DNA of 6,134 nt from Gammaproteobacteria bacterium UBA4475 (GTDB lineage: Bacteria; Pseudomonadota; Gammaproteobacteria; Pseudomonadales; Azotimanducaceae): the NCBI GenBank assembly GCA_002389265.1, contig DGOD01000354.1:1-6134 (forward strand). Reading direction: 5' to 3'. Below the pieces are notes generated by a model. It had not been told where the DNA came from, ran no database searches, and saw nothing but the letters and a program-made list of their open reading frames with translations. The position numbers and the translations under genes are program-made. Positions 5,934 through 6,134 of this stretch are shown here, in pieces (positions within the stretch are counted from its first letter, which is position 1; each line of letters starts with the position of its first letter).

Positions 5934-6134
5934 TCCTCAGGGGTACGGAGCTGGCTTGAACAAGCACCCGCAAGCTCGGACTAGCACGGAGTGGGGCGTG
6001 CGATCTTGGGTGCATGTACGAGATTGCCGCTTATGCCGGTGAGGGGCTTGTGCTAGCGTGAAGCAGTTGCGGGGCGCGATGGTTGTCGAGGCGAGCCCCC
6101 TGTTTTAGCGAATCATGGATTGCTAATCATGGAT
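5934..6134. other. Intergenic region upstream of the serine hydrolase, no gene seen
   Basis: All frames are broken by stops or too short to support a gene; the longest plus-strand peptide from an ATG here is about 15 residues. The near-palindrome GCTTGAACAAGC (5954-5965) lies 20 bp upstream of the earliest possible hydrolase start and could be a regulator site or small hairpin. A direct repeat sits at the right edge. No tRNA or promoter of quality was recognised. Confidence 0.5.
6111..6134. repeat. Direct repeat AATCATGGAT at right edge
   Basis: AATCATGGAT occurs at 6111-6120 and 6125-6134, separated by TGCT, giving a 14-bp period. The second copy ends at the last base of the window, so it may be the beginning of a longer tandem array or merely a two-copy repeat. 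Confidence 0.7.

Noticed and set aside
1..6134. CRISPR, defence system, transposon or phage module
   Set aside because: No regular repeat-spacer array, transposase, integrase, nuclease or toxin-antitoxin motif was found in any frame.

Overview
The window looks like chromosomal DNA from an aerobic, Gram-negative bacterium, most likely a gammaproteobacterium. This is an inference from moderate GC content, Sec and Tat export signals, a cytochrome c5-like protein that implies a periplasm, and the general look of the protein families. No rRNA, tRNA, CRISPR array, insertion sequence or phage gene was seen.

Layout. Positions 1-516 hold no convincing gene, only a doubtful minus-strand open frame running off the left edge and a few inverted repeats. 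A stand-alone tandem-CBS protein (517-966, +) converges on a HAD phosphatase (1027-1659, -). A 194-bp divergent intergenic region follows. It carries a good candidate promoter and repeats in front of a compact plus-strand cluster: an exported metallo-beta-lactamase-fold hydrolase resembling AHL lactonases (1854-2714), a small secreted c-type cytochrome (2791-3141), and a Tat-exported FAD-dependent sugar-lactone oxidase/dehydrogenase (3138-4547). The last two overlap by ATGA. A serine hydrolase of the beta-lactamase/6-aminohexanoate-dimer hydrolase type (4602 to about 5834, -) converges on the cluster. The last 200 bp show no gene but end in a short direct repeat cut by the window edge.

How the genes may work together. 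The three clustered genes each carry an export signal, so all three products should act in or on the periplasm. The simplest model is that the FAD enzyme oxidises a sugar lactone or related polyol, the cytochrome takes the electrons towards the respiratory chain, and the MBL-fold enzyme opens a lactone or hydrolyses a related ester. Each family call rests on visible motifs. The shared pathway and the substrates are inference from gene order and export signals.

This three-gene exported cluster is the most interesting item. Second is a 12-bp in-frame tandem repeat that builds the hydrophobic core of the MBL enzyme's signal peptide. The CBS protein, HAD phosphatase and serine hydrolase look like ordinary accessory metabolic genes with no demonstrated link to the cluster.
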